DNA from: Prevotellaceae bacterium
Lineage (GTDB): Bacteria > Bacteroidota > Bacteroidia > Bacteroidales > UBA932
Length of the DNA stretch: 36,740 nucleotides
Direction of reading: 5' to 3'
Assembly (NCBI GenBank): GCA_031274595.1
Contig: JAISPX010000154.1
Location: forward strand, 1 to 36,740
A program made the position numbers and the translations under genes. The notes below the pieces were generated by a model, which was given only the letters and a program-made list of their open reading frames with translations, was not told the origin of the DNA and ran no database searches. Below are positions 1 to 8,105 of this stretch, piece by piece. How positions within the stretch are numbered: the stretch's first letter is position 1; each line of letters opens with the position of its first letter.

Positions 1-115
1 ACATAAATTATTATTAAAGAAAATCTCTAATGCGTAGCGTTAGGGCAAAAACAGATTAAATTTTTGTGTAATAGTAGTTTGTAGATATGGATTTCGCTAA
101 TGCTGAATTTGGGTT
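1..115. other. gene-free left flank
   Basis: No credible gene is seen. It contains a short imperfect palindrome at 27-43, with a 7-bp stem including one T.G wobble and a GTA loop. The transposase similarity of the neighbouring relic stops at about position 116, so this stretch may be sequence into which the insertion sequence was broken or inserted. Confidence 0.5.
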
Positions 116-258
116 TATCCAATTACGTACGGTGTTCGACCCGCGTATCCCGACTTACGGCTTACCGCCTGCAAACTCTTTCCTTGTTTAATCTCTTCTA
201 CTACTTTTTGCTTGAAGCAAAAACTGTACCGATAACATTTTTTTACCTGTTTTGTCAT
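116..258 (-). pseudogene. frameshifted N-terminal relic of an IS3-type transposase OrfA
   Basis: The minus strand opens at ATG 258 after a good purine-rich site (AGAGGAC) and reads MTKQVKKCYRYSFCFKQKVV, then an EEIKQGKSLQAVSRK segment, as in the helix-turn-helix N-terminus of IS3-family OrfA proteins. After SRK the frame becomes nonsense and stops at 115-117. If one base is restored in the next codon, the adjacent frame reads YGIRGSNTVRNWI, the usual continuation of this family. The reading is therefore a single-base deletion in a former transposase. Similarity ends after NWI, so the rest of the element is missing. It lies 60 bp beyond the 3' end of the RNA methyltransferase gene, and nothing suggests it is functional. 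Confidence 0.75.
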
Positions 259-317
259 ATTTTTGTCCTCTTTTGCTGTCAACCTATAGCAGGATATGAC
301 ATCTAATTTTTTTGTGT

Positions 318-1070
318 TTACTCACAAAATTTTCTTCGTTTGAATTCGGAGCAGACTATTGCTGTTGCTACGGAAACATTAAGCGATTCGGGTTTTATTG
401 CATTATCTGAAAAACAAGGTATGCAAAGTTTTTTTGTTACAAATTTTTCTGTTTCAGTCGAAATTCCTTTTCCTTCGTTTCCCATAATTATTAATCCATG
501 CGCCGAAAGTTTTGCGTTATAAATATTTTCACCTTCGAGAAATGTGCCGTAAATATTGATATTTTGGTCAATCATATTAAAAAAACCATTCAAATCAACA
601 TAAAAAACATTCACATTGCATATTGCGCCCATTGTTGCCTGTACAGTTTTTGGCGAAAAACAGTCGGTTGTTTTGTGCGAACAAATAATGTTTTGTATTC
701 CAAACCAATCGCACAAACGCATTATTGTACCTAAATTTCCCGGGTCTTGAATGTTGTCGAGAACGATACTCAGCGAATTATTTATTTTGTTGATATCAAT
801 TTTTTTATTGGGAATTTTCACAACAGCAAAAGCAGAAGAAGGCGTTTTCAAGAAACTTATGCGTTTCATTTCGTTTTCCGAAATTATTTCTGTTTTGTTG
901 TTTTCGGGTAATTTTGCGGCTGGCAGACAAAATAAACTCTCGATTTCAATATTTGACTGTAAAATTTCGTTTATCAATTTTTCACCTTCCGCAACAAATA
1001 AGCCTGTTTCATCGCGAAATTTTTTATATTCCAGCGATTTTATCTGTTTTATTTTTGACTTGCTAATCAT
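318..1070 (-). CDS. TrmH/SpoU family RNA 2'-O-methyltransferase
   Basis: A 250-residue SPOUT methyltransferase, predicted to 2'-O-methylate rRNA or tRNA with S-adenosylmethionine. Residues 1-90 resemble the SpoU substrate-binding domain (KFRDETGLFVAEGEKLI). The three SPOUT motifs are all visible: DNIQDPGNLGTIMR at 105-118, IMGNEGKGIS at 195-204 and PESLNVSVA at 227-235, the last two forming the trefoil-knot cofactor site. A longer reading frame reaches back to 1196, but it overlaps the C-terminus of the upstream gene. ATG 1070 gives the conserved N-terminus and leaves a 5-bp gap, so this start is preferred. It is probably co-transcribed with the decarboxylase-like gene. Whether the target is rRNA (RlmB-like) or tRNA cannot be told from sequence alone. 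Confidence 0.9.
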   Translation of the reverse strand: MISKSKIKQIKSLEYKKFRDETGLFVAEGEKLINEILQSNIEIESLFCLPAAKLPENNKTEIISENEMKRISFLKTPSSAFAVVKIPNKKIDINKINNSLSIVLDNIQDPGNLGTIMRLCDWFGIQNIICSHKTTDCFSPKTVQATMGAICNVNVFYVDLNGFFNMIDQNINIYGTFLEGENIYNAKLSAHGLIIMGNEGKGISTETEKFVTKKLCIPCFSDNAIKPESLNVSVATAIVCSEFKRRKFCE

Positions 1071-1075
1071 CAAGT

Positions 1076-2467
1076 TTAATATCCAAGAATTTTCAACATC
1101 GAGCGGAATGATTGTTCTTTGCTGAAAAGGCGGGTATAATATTCTCCTTTTTCGTTGCGGTCTATAATTATGTGTTTTGGAGCAGGTTGCAAGCAATGTT
1201 GTATTCCTCCGTAACCGCCAAGCGATTCCTGATAAGCGCCTGTATGAAAAAATCCTATATATAATGTTTCATCTTTGTTGTATTGAGGCAAAAATATTGC
1301 ATTGGAATGGGCTTCGGAGTTATAATAATCCTGACTGTCGCAGGTTAATCCGCCAAGTATAACGCGAGTATATTCATGTCCCCAATTATTGATGGCAAGC
1401 ATTATAAAACGCTGTTTAAGTCCCCAAGTGTCGGGAAGATTTGTTATAAACGAACCGTCAATCATGTACCAACGTTCGCGGTCGTTCTGCTGTTTTTGTC
1501 CCATAATGGAATAAATAACTGCGCCGCTTTCGCCAACCGTGTACGAACCAAACTCGCTAAATATATTAGGTTCAGGCGTATTGTACTGAATACAAATGTT
1601 TTTTATCTGTGCTATAATTTCTTCCGTCATATATTCATAATCGTAGTCGAATTGCATGGATGTTTTTATCGGAAAACCGCCGCCAATATTGAGCGAATCA
1701 AGCGAAGGGCATATCTTTTTAAGTTCGCAGTAAACTTTTACGCATTTTGCCAACTCGTTCCAATAGTATGCATCATCTTTTACTCCTGTATTAATAAAAA
1801 AATGAAGCATTTTCATCTCGAAAGAGGGATTTTTCTTGATATGATTTTCATAAAACGGAATGACATCGATATAACGTATTCCCAATCGCGAAGTATAAAA
1901 CTCAAATTTAGGTTCTTCTTCGGCTGCAATGCGCAGACCTAATTTGCATTTGCTGGTTACAAGTTCGCTGAGCGAATCAAATTCGAACATATTATCAAGC
2001 ACCGGAATGCAGTTTTTCCATCCAGTATTAACCAAATTAGCGATATTTTCGATATATTGTTGTTTTTTGAATCCGTTGCATACGACAAATATGTCTTTGT
2101 TGATAACGCCTTGATTGTATAATTCTTCGATGATGTTTATATCAAAAGCCGATGATGTTTCGAGATTTATTTCATTTTTCAGAGCCTCTTCAAGGACAAA
2201 TGAAAAATGCGAACTTTTTGTACAATAGCAATAATGATAATCGCCATCGTAATCAACTTTTGCCATAGCAACATTGAACAATCGCTTTGCTTTTTGTATT
2301 TGCTGGCTTATTTTAGGAAGATATGATATTTTAAGAGGAGTTCCGTACTGTTTAATGACATCCATCAGAGGAATATCGTTAAAGTGCAATTCATTATCTT
2401 CTACCTTAAATTCCGGAGTCGGAAATTCAAAAGTCTGCTCAATTAAGTCAATATATTTATTCTTCAC
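1076..2467 (-). CDS. PLP-dependent arginine decarboxylase-like enzyme (short Bacteroidota form)
   Basis: A 463-residue fold-type III (alanine racemase-like) PLP decarboxylase. The cofactor lysine is probably K84 in YCYCTKSSHF. The glycine-rich phosphate-binding loop is LNIGGGFP near 260, and a partner active-site cysteine lies in GGLTCDSQDYYN near 375. The sequence resembles the roughly 460-residue proteins annotated as arginine decarboxylase in Flavobacteriia and related groups, which are much shorter than the roughly 630-residue SpeA. The expected product would be agmatine for polyamine synthesis, but diaminopimelate or carboxynorspermidine decarboxylase relatives share the fold, so the substrate is inferred. 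The start is GTG at 2467. A Bacteroidota -7 element lies 70 bp upstream, and the gene leads a two-gene unit with the RNA methyltransferase. Confidence 0.8.
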   Translation of the reverse strand: MKNKYIDLIEQTFEFPTPEFKVEDNELHFNDIPLMDVIKQYGTPLKISYLPKISQQIQKAKRLFNVAMAKVDYDGDYHYCYCTKSSHFSFVLEEALKNEINLETSSAFDINIIEELYNQGVINKDIFVVCNGFKKQQYIENIANLVNTGWKNCIPVLDNMFEFDSLSELVTSKCKLGLRIAAEEEPKFEFYTSRLGIRYIDVIPFYENHIKKNPSFEMKMLHFFINTGVKDDAYYWNELAKCVKVYCELKKICPSLDSLNIGGGFPIKTSMQFDYDYEYMTEEIIAQIKNICIQYNTPEPNIFSEFGSYTVGESGAVIYSIMGQKQQNDRERWYMIDGSFITNLPDTWGLKQRFIMLAINNWGHEYTRVILGGLTCDSQDYYNSEAHSNAIFLPQYNKDETLYIGFFHTGAYQESLGGYGGIQHCLQPAPKHIIIDRNEKGEYYTRLFSKEQSFRSMLKILGY

Positions 2468-2536
2468 CGTATAAAGTAATTAATTTAAATCGAATAATTT
2501 TTATCAATCCGATTGACTCGGAATTAATTTTTTTCG

Positions 2537-2544
2537 CAAAAGTA
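2537..2544 (-). promoter_or_regulatory. Bacteroidota -7 element for the decarboxylase/methyltransferase pair
   Basis: TACTTTTG on the minus strand fits TAnnTTTG and lies about 70 bp before the GTG start. No clear -33 TTTG was found. The rest of the 2468-2771 gap is AT-rich, with no gene seen apart from this element and the ompH terminator. Confidence 0.55.
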
Positions 2545-2695
2545 GAAAATATTTTTTTGATTTTATATATAAATGTAAATAAAATTTGCAATGATTTGTT
2601 ATTATATGCGTAACGCTTGATTGTCTTTATTTTTGCACATCTGTTATAATTTTGATTTATATCGAATTATCAATTTCTGTTCAATTTTTGCAAAT

Positions 2696-2727
2696 AAAAA
2701 AATGCAACCGGAAATTTCCGGTTGCAT
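2696..2727 (-). terminator. Rho-independent terminator after the OmpH-like gene
   Basis: Positions 2702-2727 form a perfect 26-bp palindrome (10-bp arms ATGCAACCGG / CCGGTTGCAT around AAATTT). On the minus strand it is followed directly by seven T residues. It lies 45 bp after the stop codon of the OmpH-like gene. Confidence 0.9.
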
Positions 2728-2771
2728 CCATGTTTAAAACTTTTAAAAACTAAATAATATGAAAACAGTTA

Positions 2772-3371
2772 TTACCTGCTTTTTATATATTCTTCATTGA
2801 TACCTTTTATTATTTCATTTGTAATATCCAATCCCGGATTGCCGTACAACACTGTCGAATTTCCTGTTGTGCTTATAATCATGCTATAACCTTTTCCTTC
2901 ATTGTATTTGTTTACGTATGTCATTATTGCATGTTGAATCTGATTAAGCAAAACTATTTCTTTTTCGGCTAATTCATTTCTAACCTTATTGTGTTCTTCT
3001 TCCAAACTTTGTTGACGGCGAATTAATCTTTCTTGTTCCTGTTCCGCTTGCGAACGGGTTATCAATCCTTTGTTGGATTTTTCAGTAAAATCGTTAACAT
3101 CTTTTTGAAACACGTTTGCTTTTGTTCTCATTTCGGTTTCTGCTTTTGTTACATCTTCTTCGTAACCTTTTCTCAAATCATGATACATATCAAAATTATT
3201 TACAATAGAATCCATGCGAACAAAAACAATATCGCCTTTTTCGGCTTTTAAAACCGGAATATCGCCGCTTGTTGAATCTGATGTTGTTTTTTCAATGTTT
3301 TTTGAACCGTTGCCACCACACGATGACAATATTAATGCCATTGCTAACGTAAAAATATATGTCTTTTTCAT
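2772..3371 (-). CDS. OmpH/Skp-like periplasmic chaperone, lipoprotein form
   Basis: A 199-residue lipoprotein. The signal sequence ends in a lipobox with C18 (ALILSSCGG). A Skp/OmpH-type region follows: a short strand (GDIVFVRMDSI, about 47-57), a long charged helical coiled coil (about 65-150), and a C-terminal part containing ILLNQIQHAIMTYV-like helix and the YSMIISTTGNSTVLYGNPGLDIT segment typical of the family. Skp-like proteins hold unfolded outer-membrane proteins in the periplasm. The residues after the lipid cysteine (GGNGS) lack the acidic lipoprotein export signal seen in the sus lipoproteins of this window, so periplasmic retention is inferred. It is monocistronic, with its own -7 element and a strong terminator. 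Confidence 0.85.
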   Translation of the reverse strand: MKKTYIFTLAMALILSSCGGNGSKNIEKTTSDSTSGDIPVLKAEKGDIVFVRMDSIVNNFDMYHDLRKGYEEDVTKAETEMRTKANVFQKDVNDFTEKSNKGLITRSQAEQEQERLIRRQQSLEEEHNKVRNELAEKEIVLLNQIQHAIMTYVNKYNEGKGYSMIISTTGNSTVLYGNPGLDITNEIIKGINEEYIKSR

Positions 3372-3396
3372 TCTAAAATTTTATAAAATCAGGCTA

Positions 3397-3404
3397 CAAA
3401 GGTA
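3397..3404 (-). promoter_or_regulatory. -7 element of the OmpH-like gene
   Basis: TACCTTTG on the minus strand matches TAnnTTTG and lies 25 bp upstream of the ATG at 3371. Confidence 0.65.
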
Positions 3405-3428
3405 AAATAAGTTTTTGTTACATTGCAT

Positions 3429-4223
3429 TTATGCATCGATGAATTTTTGTATGCAATTAGTAAATTTTTCCTGTTGTTCCGCATGAATCCAATGTCCGGA
3501 TTCTGCAATGATTTCTATATTTAAATCTGAAAAAACGCCTGTAATAATCTTAATATCAGCGTCTGCCACATAGTTTGATTTCCCGCCGATTAGCAATAAA
3601 GTCGGAATTTGTATCTTATAATCGGCGTTTTTTGCAAGCGAACCGCAGACAATATTCTTAACATTATTTAATATAGCCGACATATTAAATCGCCATAAAA
3701 AACTGCCATTTGATGCACGATATAAACTTTTCAGCAAAAAATTTTGAAGATTTACATCATTTATCTTTTTTGATATTTGTGTGGCGGCATCGTGTCGCGA
3801 GCGTATTTGATTAATATTTACGGATGTCAATGCCGACAATATGTTTTCGTGAAATATCAATATTTGTTTTTGATTTTCACAATCGAAAGGAGATATATCT
3901 GCGATTATGATTTTTGACAGTAAATCTGGATATTGCTTTGCAAATAAAGCGGCACAACGTCCTCCCATAGAATGTCCGATAATAACAGGTTTTTCAATTT
4001 CTTGAGATTTGATAAATTCCAGCAAATCGTTACACATTGCCGCATACGAATGTTCGTTGCTGTGAGGCGAACGTCCGTGATTTCGCAAATCAACAGCAAA
4101 AACATGATTCTTTTGCGAAAGATTTTTTGCAACGCTCACCCAATTGTCGGAACAACCATAAAGTCCATGTAAAATAATGATATTATTGCTGTTGCTTCCA
4201 AATTCGCGAAAAAACAATTGCAT
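3429..4223 (-). CDS. alpha/beta-fold hydrolase (YbfF-like esterase)
   Basis: A 264-residue single-domain alpha/beta hydrolase of normal family length. Visible features are the oxyanion-hole loop LHGLYG at 18-23, the strand-turn DLRNHGRS at 45-52, the nucleophile elbow GHSMGG with Ser85, and the catalytic His244 in SGHWIHAEQ. The acid is probably an Asp in the VADADIK segment near 220. The overall pattern is closest to YbfF-type esterases that cleave short acyl esters or acyl-CoA thioesters, but substrate cannot be assigned from sequence. There is no signal peptide, so it should be cytoplasmic. It stands alone, 57 bp upstream of the OmpH-like gene on the same strand, and no clear TAnnTTTG element was found in the 125 bp ahead of it. 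Confidence 0.85.
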   Translation of the reverse strand: MQLFFREFGSNSNNIIILHGLYGCSDNWVSVAKNLSQKNHVFAVDLRNHGRSPHSNEHSYAAMCNDLLEFIKSQEIEKPVIIGHSMGGRCAALFAKQYPDLLSKIIIADISPFDCENQKQILIFHENILSALTSVNINQIRSRHDAATQISKKINDVNLQNFLLKSLYRASNGSFLWRFNMSAILNNVKNIVCGSLAKNADYKIQIPTLLLIGGKSNYVADADIKIITGVFSDLNIEIIAESGHWIHAEQQEKFTNCIQKFIDA

Positions 4224-4348
4224 GAGATGTGATTTTTATTTACAAAAACAAAGAAAAATATTCAATTTATGCGATAAATAAATAATTATCGAGCAAAACA
4301 AACTATTTTAATACAATTAATATCAAATACATTAAAATTTGTTATTTT

Positions 4349-5662
4349 TTATTCTTCGCGTTGTCCGTTGTAAAAATCCAAAATCTTTTTGCGGAAAATA
4401 TAATCGTATTTTGCCTGCGACAAATTTGCTTCCGACTTCATTAAATTAGTGCGCGCATCGTTGAATTCATAAGTTGTAGAACGTCCGTTTTCAAATTTTT
4501 CTTTCGCAAATTCGTAGGCTTTTTTTGCCGATTCCAAAGCGGTTTCCGCCGATTTGTATTTTTCATGAGCGCCTGTTGCATTGTAATATGCCTGCTGGAT
4601 TTCTTTGTACAGATTTTTCTTTGTATTTTCGAGTTGCAATTCCTGATTTTTCACGCTTAATTTTGCCGCACGTATATTGTTACGTGTTTCAAAACGATTG
4701 AAAATAGGAATATTCAAATAAAATCCCAAATATTTACTTTCATTGTTTTTCAATTGCTGTGAAAGCGACAGATTGCTTAAACCGTTGATTTTGTAATAAT
4801 TATTGCTGTAACCTGCGCCGAACGATAATTGCGGATAATATCCGCTTTGCGCAACTTTCACTGCTTTTGCGCTGCTTGCCAAACGATATTCATCGGCTCT
4901 GACTGCTGCGCGGGTTGTCAATGCGTTTGCGTAAGTTTGTTCAGGATTTGAAGGCAAAAGAAAATCCATATCCGTATTTGGAGTTTCTATATCAAATCCT
5001 TCGGGCGATTTGAGTTCAAGTAATTGAGTAAGCGCAAGAACCGACAGTTGCAAATCATTTTTGGCTTGAACAATTGCAAGCGCATCATTTGCCGTTTGTG
5101 ATTTTATTTCGTAAACCTGCGCTTCGGATGCTTTCCCGAGTTTATACATTTCTTCAATTCGGTTTAATTGTTGGATGCTTAACTCATTTTGATTTTTTGT
5201 TATTTCAAGCAGTTCTTTGTTGTACAGAATTTGCAAATATGCCGAAATCACGGCTAATTCAATATCTTCTCTGGCTTTTTCAAAATCGGCTATTACAGCA
5301 TGCAAATCAAGTTTAGCCGCAGCAATTGAATTTGGTATTTGAAATCCTGTAAACACAGGAACGCTTGTTGAAACCGACAAAGATGTAGAACCTGAATTTA
5401 AACTCTGATAAGAGTTATCGGCAGGAGATGCTCCTCGACCAAACGAAAATGTTTGATTTGCGGTTGCCGTCAGATTCGGTAATCGTTGATTTTTTGCCGT
5501 GTTTACCCGTATTTCCTGATTTTGTTGCGAAATCTGCTGCATCTTAACCGTAATGCTGTTTTCTTTTGCATATCTTATACATTCCTGTAAAGTCCACTGT
5601 TTTTGAGCGCTTACGGTTGAATAAACAAATATGAATAATATTATTAATATTTTTGACTTCAT
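4349..5662 (-). CDS. TolC family outer-membrane efflux protein
   Basis: A 437-residue TolC-type trimeric outer-membrane channel. A signal peptide (MKSKILIILFIFVYSTVSAQ) precedes WTLQECIRYAKENS, the usual N-terminal motif of Bacteroidota TolC proteins. Two long alternating helical repeats follow, with NIPIFNRFETRNNIRAAKLS in the second. A longer frame reaches 5737 but would run into the adaptor gene. ATG 5662 starts an ideal signal peptide and leaves a 34-bp gap, so it is chosen. It is the last gene of the five-gene export operon and should provide the outer-membrane exit for the adaptor and ABC complex encoded upstream. No terminator is clear in the AT-rich DNA after it. Confidence 0.9.
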   Translation of the reverse strand: MKSKILIILFIFVYSTVSAQKQWTLQECIRYAKENSITVKMQQISQQNQEIRVNTAKNQRLPNLTATANQTFSFGRGASPADNSYQSLNSGSTSLSVSTSVPVFTGFQIPNSIAAAKLDLHAVIADFEKAREDIELAVISAYLQILYNKELLEITKNQNELSIQQLNRIEEMYKLGKASEAQVYEIKSQTANDALAIVQAKNDLQLSVLALTQLLELKSPEGFDIETPNTDMDFLLPSNPEQTYANALTTRAAVRADEYRLASSAKAVKVAQSGYYPQLSFGAGYSNNYYKINGLSNLSLSQQLKNNESKYLGFYLNIPIFNRFETRNNIRAAKLSVKNQELQLENTKKNLYKEIQQAYYNATGAHEKYKSAETALESAKKAYEFAKEKFENGRSTTYEFNDARTNLMKSEANLSQAKYDYIFRKKILDFYNGQREE

Positions 5663-5696
5663 TTTATTCTTTATTGTTTTTATATTTAAGAATTCA

Positions 5697-6803
5697 TTAT
5701 TTTTTATTGGAAACAACTGCTCCGCGAATTTTATCATCGGCAGTTAAACCGCTTTTTATTTCTATATTTACGCCATCGGATAATCCGAGTTCTACAAAAC
5801 GTTTTTCAAAAATCTGTTCGGGCTTTTCGCTTTTCAGAATTTGCACAAAAGACGAATCGTTGCTAAACTCAACCGTATTTTCAGGAATTGCAAGTACGCT
5901 GTCGGCTGTCGCCAAAATTATTTCTCCGTTTGCGCTGTATCCTGCGCGAATAAATATATCGTTTTTCAGTTTTGCCGCCGCTTTTATTTCAAACTGATTT
6001 GCGCCGCCTGTAGATTCTACTCCTTTGGGTGAAATATATTCAAGTATTGCATCCAATTTCACATCCTGCAATGCGCCTATGGTGAGCGTCATCATCATTC
6101 CTTCTTTTATGCGTCCGACTTCCGTTTCGTCAACATTGCCGATAAAAATCATATCGTTCATATTTGCAACTGTTGCGATAGTTGTGCCATCGTTGAAAGT
6201 GTTGGACTGTATCACCGAATTGCCGACTTTTATTGGAACATCAAGCACCAAACCGCTGATTGTCGAGCGAATAAGCGTGCTGCTGTATTGCGCCGTGCGC
6301 GCCGAAATTCCTTCTTTTATAATTTGCAAAGCGTCTTGCGATGTTTCATGATTTTCTTTTGCAGTTTTATAACTTGTTTCTGCTTTTTCGTATTCTTCTT
6401 TTGTTATGATTCCTTTGTCAAACAATTTTTTTTGCCGCTCAAATTCCTGAGTTGCCTGCGTCAAATCTATTTCGGCAGTTCGCAAGCGCGATTCGGCGTT
6501 ATTGAGCGAGCCAACGTCAGGAATAACTTTCACTTTGGCAATTATTTCGCCTGATGTTACTTTTTGTCCCGCTTCTTTGTAAACGTCCGACACGATTCCC
6601 GATATTTGAGGTTTTATCAATATCTCGTCTCGCGGCGAAATTTTGCCTGTAATAATCGTACTTTTTTTAATCGATTCTTTTTTTGGCGTTACTATTTCAT
6701 AAACTACTTTTTTAGGTTTTGATTTTGTGTAGAGGAAATAAAATGTCCAGCCAACAAGGAAAACAAGAATTCCAACGAAGATAAATTTTAATATTTTTTT
6801 CAT
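5697..6803 (-). CDS. HlyD/MacA-like periplasmic adaptor subunit
   Basis: A 368-residue membrane-fusion protein. One N-terminal membrane anchor (about 5-25) is followed by half of a biotinyl-lipoyl domain (SGIVSDVYKEAGQKVTSGEI, about 68-88). A coiled-coil hairpin follows (about 98-165, with FERQKKLFDKGIITKEEYEKA), then the second lipoyl half (STISGLVLDVPIKVGNSV) and beta-barrel and membrane-proximal domains. This is the normal RND/MacA adaptor plan. The protein should link the two inner-membrane permeases to the TolC-like channel encoded next. The gap to the upstream permease is 45 bp. The transported substrate is unknown; MacAB relatives move antibiotics, peptides or lipids. Confidence 0.9.
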   Translation of the reverse strand: MKKILKFIFVGILVFLVGWTFYFLYTKSKPKKVVYEIVTPKKESIKKSTIITGKISPRDEILIKPQISGIVSDVYKEAGQKVTSGEIIAKVKVIPDVGSLNNAESRLRTAEIDLTQATQEFERQKKLFDKGIITKEEYEKAETSYKTAKENHETSQDALQIIKEGISARTAQYSSTLIRSTISGLVLDVPIKVGNSVIQSNTFNDGTTIATVANMNDMIFIGNVDETEVGRIKEGMMMTLTIGALQDVKLDAILEYISPKGVESTGGANQFEIKAAAKLKNDIFIRAGYSANGEIILATADSVLAIPENTVEFSNDSSFVQILKSEKPEQIFEKRFVELGLSDGVNIEIKSGLTADDKIRGAVVSNKK

Positions 6804-6848
6804 TTCTATACTTTTTTAATATTTTTATATTTATTTTATATTTACAAA

Positions 6849-8099
6849 TTATTCTTCCGATAATGCCTCAATAGGCTTAATTTTCATGGCTCGAAAAGCG
6901 GGACCAAGTCCTGCAAGCGTACCTAAAATTATTATAATAAGAGCAGCCACAACAGATGTAAAAAAATTTATCTGAAAAACTGTTGTTTCTCCGCCGTCCG
7001 AACTTACGCCAAGGTCAATCATTTGCAATATTAACACGCCGAATGATATTCCCAAAAATCCTGCAATTGCCGTGATAACAAAACTTTCGCTCATAATCTG
7101 AGTCATAATTGTTGATGGTTTTGCTCCGAGAGCGCGGCGTATTCCTATTTCCTGAGTGCGTTCGCGAACCGTTACCATCATTATGTTGCTTACTCCGATA
7201 ATTCCAGCAAACAATGTTCCGAAACCTACAATCCATACCAAAATATTTACGCCGAGAAATAAATATCCTACTTGCATAAACATTGTTTCAAGATTGAATG
7301 AGTTGATAGCCTGCTTATCGTTCGGAGCAATGCTGTGATGCACTTTGAGTATGGTTTCTATTTGTTCCTGAATTTCGCTTACTGCAACATTCGGTTTTGC
7401 CATTGCACAAAGTATATCGACATTATCGCCGTAGTTATACAATTTCTGCATTGTTGTAAACGGAACGGTAATCATTTCGCTTTTATCTCCGGTGAAATTA
7501 ATATTATCGCTTCCTTCTCCTACGCCGATAACTTTGTAGTAAATTCCATCAACGCGAATATCCTGTCCTATCGGGTCTTCTCCGCGATTGAAAAGGGCTT
7601 CGTAAACGCGCGAACCTATCATACACACTTTGCGTTGTTCCTGCACATCTATATCATTCAGATATCGCCCGAATGTCATTGTTTGTTTATCAATTTTATC
7701 GTAATTGGCATAATTTCCCTGAACTGAAAATGTTCCTTTTTTTTCTCCTCTCACAACGTTATTTTCTGTCGCCGACCACGGCGTAATTACAGGTGAAATT
7801 TCATCAAGTCCTCTTACATTTGCTTTTATTATTGCTATATCGCGATTGTTTATTTGCCACCATCTGCCTTTTCTGAAACCTTTGTATGCTTCGCTTGTAC
7901 GGCTGCTCCACATAAAACACGAATTGCTTGCAATGTCATTAAATTGTCCTGTAATAAGATTTTCCAAGCCTCTGCCTCCGCCTATTAGCGTTATCAGCAT
8001 AAAAATTCCCCAGAACACTCCAAAAGCAGTAAGAAAGCTGCGTAGTTTGTTGCGGCTTATGGTTATAAATATTTCGTGCCAACGGTCTAAATCAAACAT
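6849..8099 (-). CDS. MacB-type ABC transporter permease (second of two)
   Basis: A 416-residue FtsX/MacB permease: N-terminal membrane helix (RSFLTAFGVFWGIFMLITLIG, about 20-40), a large periplasmic MacB core domain (about 45-270), and three C-terminal helices from about 275. The conserved cytoplasmic motif VRERTQEIGIRRALGAKPSTI follows the second helix, and the protein ends AMKIKPIEALSEE as the family does. It lacks the ATPase domain fused in E. coli MacB; that is supplied by the separate ATPase gene. It follows the sister permease by 6 bp. The two permeases differ clearly in sequence, so a heterodimer is likely rather than a recent duplication. Confidence 0.92.
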   Translation of the reverse strand: MFDLDRWHEIFITISRNKLRSFLTAFGVFWGIFMLITLIGGGRGLENLITGQFNDIASNSCFMWSSRTSEAYKGFRKGRWWQINNRDIAIIKANVRGLDEISPVITPWSATENNVVRGEKKGTFSVQGNYANYDKIDKQTMTFGRYLNDIDVQEQRKVCMIGSRVYEALFNRGEDPIGQDIRVDGIYYKVIGVGEGSDNINFTGDKSEMITVPFTTMQKLYNYGDNVDILCAMAKPNVAVSEIQEQIETILKVHHSIAPNDKQAINSFNLETMFMQVGYLFLGVNILVWIVGFGTLFAGIIGVSNIMMVTVRERTQEIGIRRALGAKPSTIMTQIMSESFVITAIAGFLGISFGVLILQMIDLGVSSDGGETTVFQINFFTSVVAALIIIILGTLAGLGPAFRAMKIKPIEALSEE

Positions 8100-8105
8100 A
8101 TTCTT

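Noticed and set aside
100-306. 68-codon plus-strand frame at the left edge
   Set aside because: It is antisense to the transposase relic, which explains the sequence better.
1071-1196. Longer start for the RNA methyltransferase
   Set aside because: It would overlap the decarboxylase-like gene and add residues not seen in the family.
2628-2654. Two plus-strand TAnnTTTG matches (2628-2635, 2647-2654)
   Set aside because: No plus-strand gene follows; chance matches are expected in AT-rich DNA, although a small RNA cannot be excluded.
5663-5737. Longer start for the TolC-like protein
   Set aside because: It overlaps the adaptor gene and hides the signal peptide.
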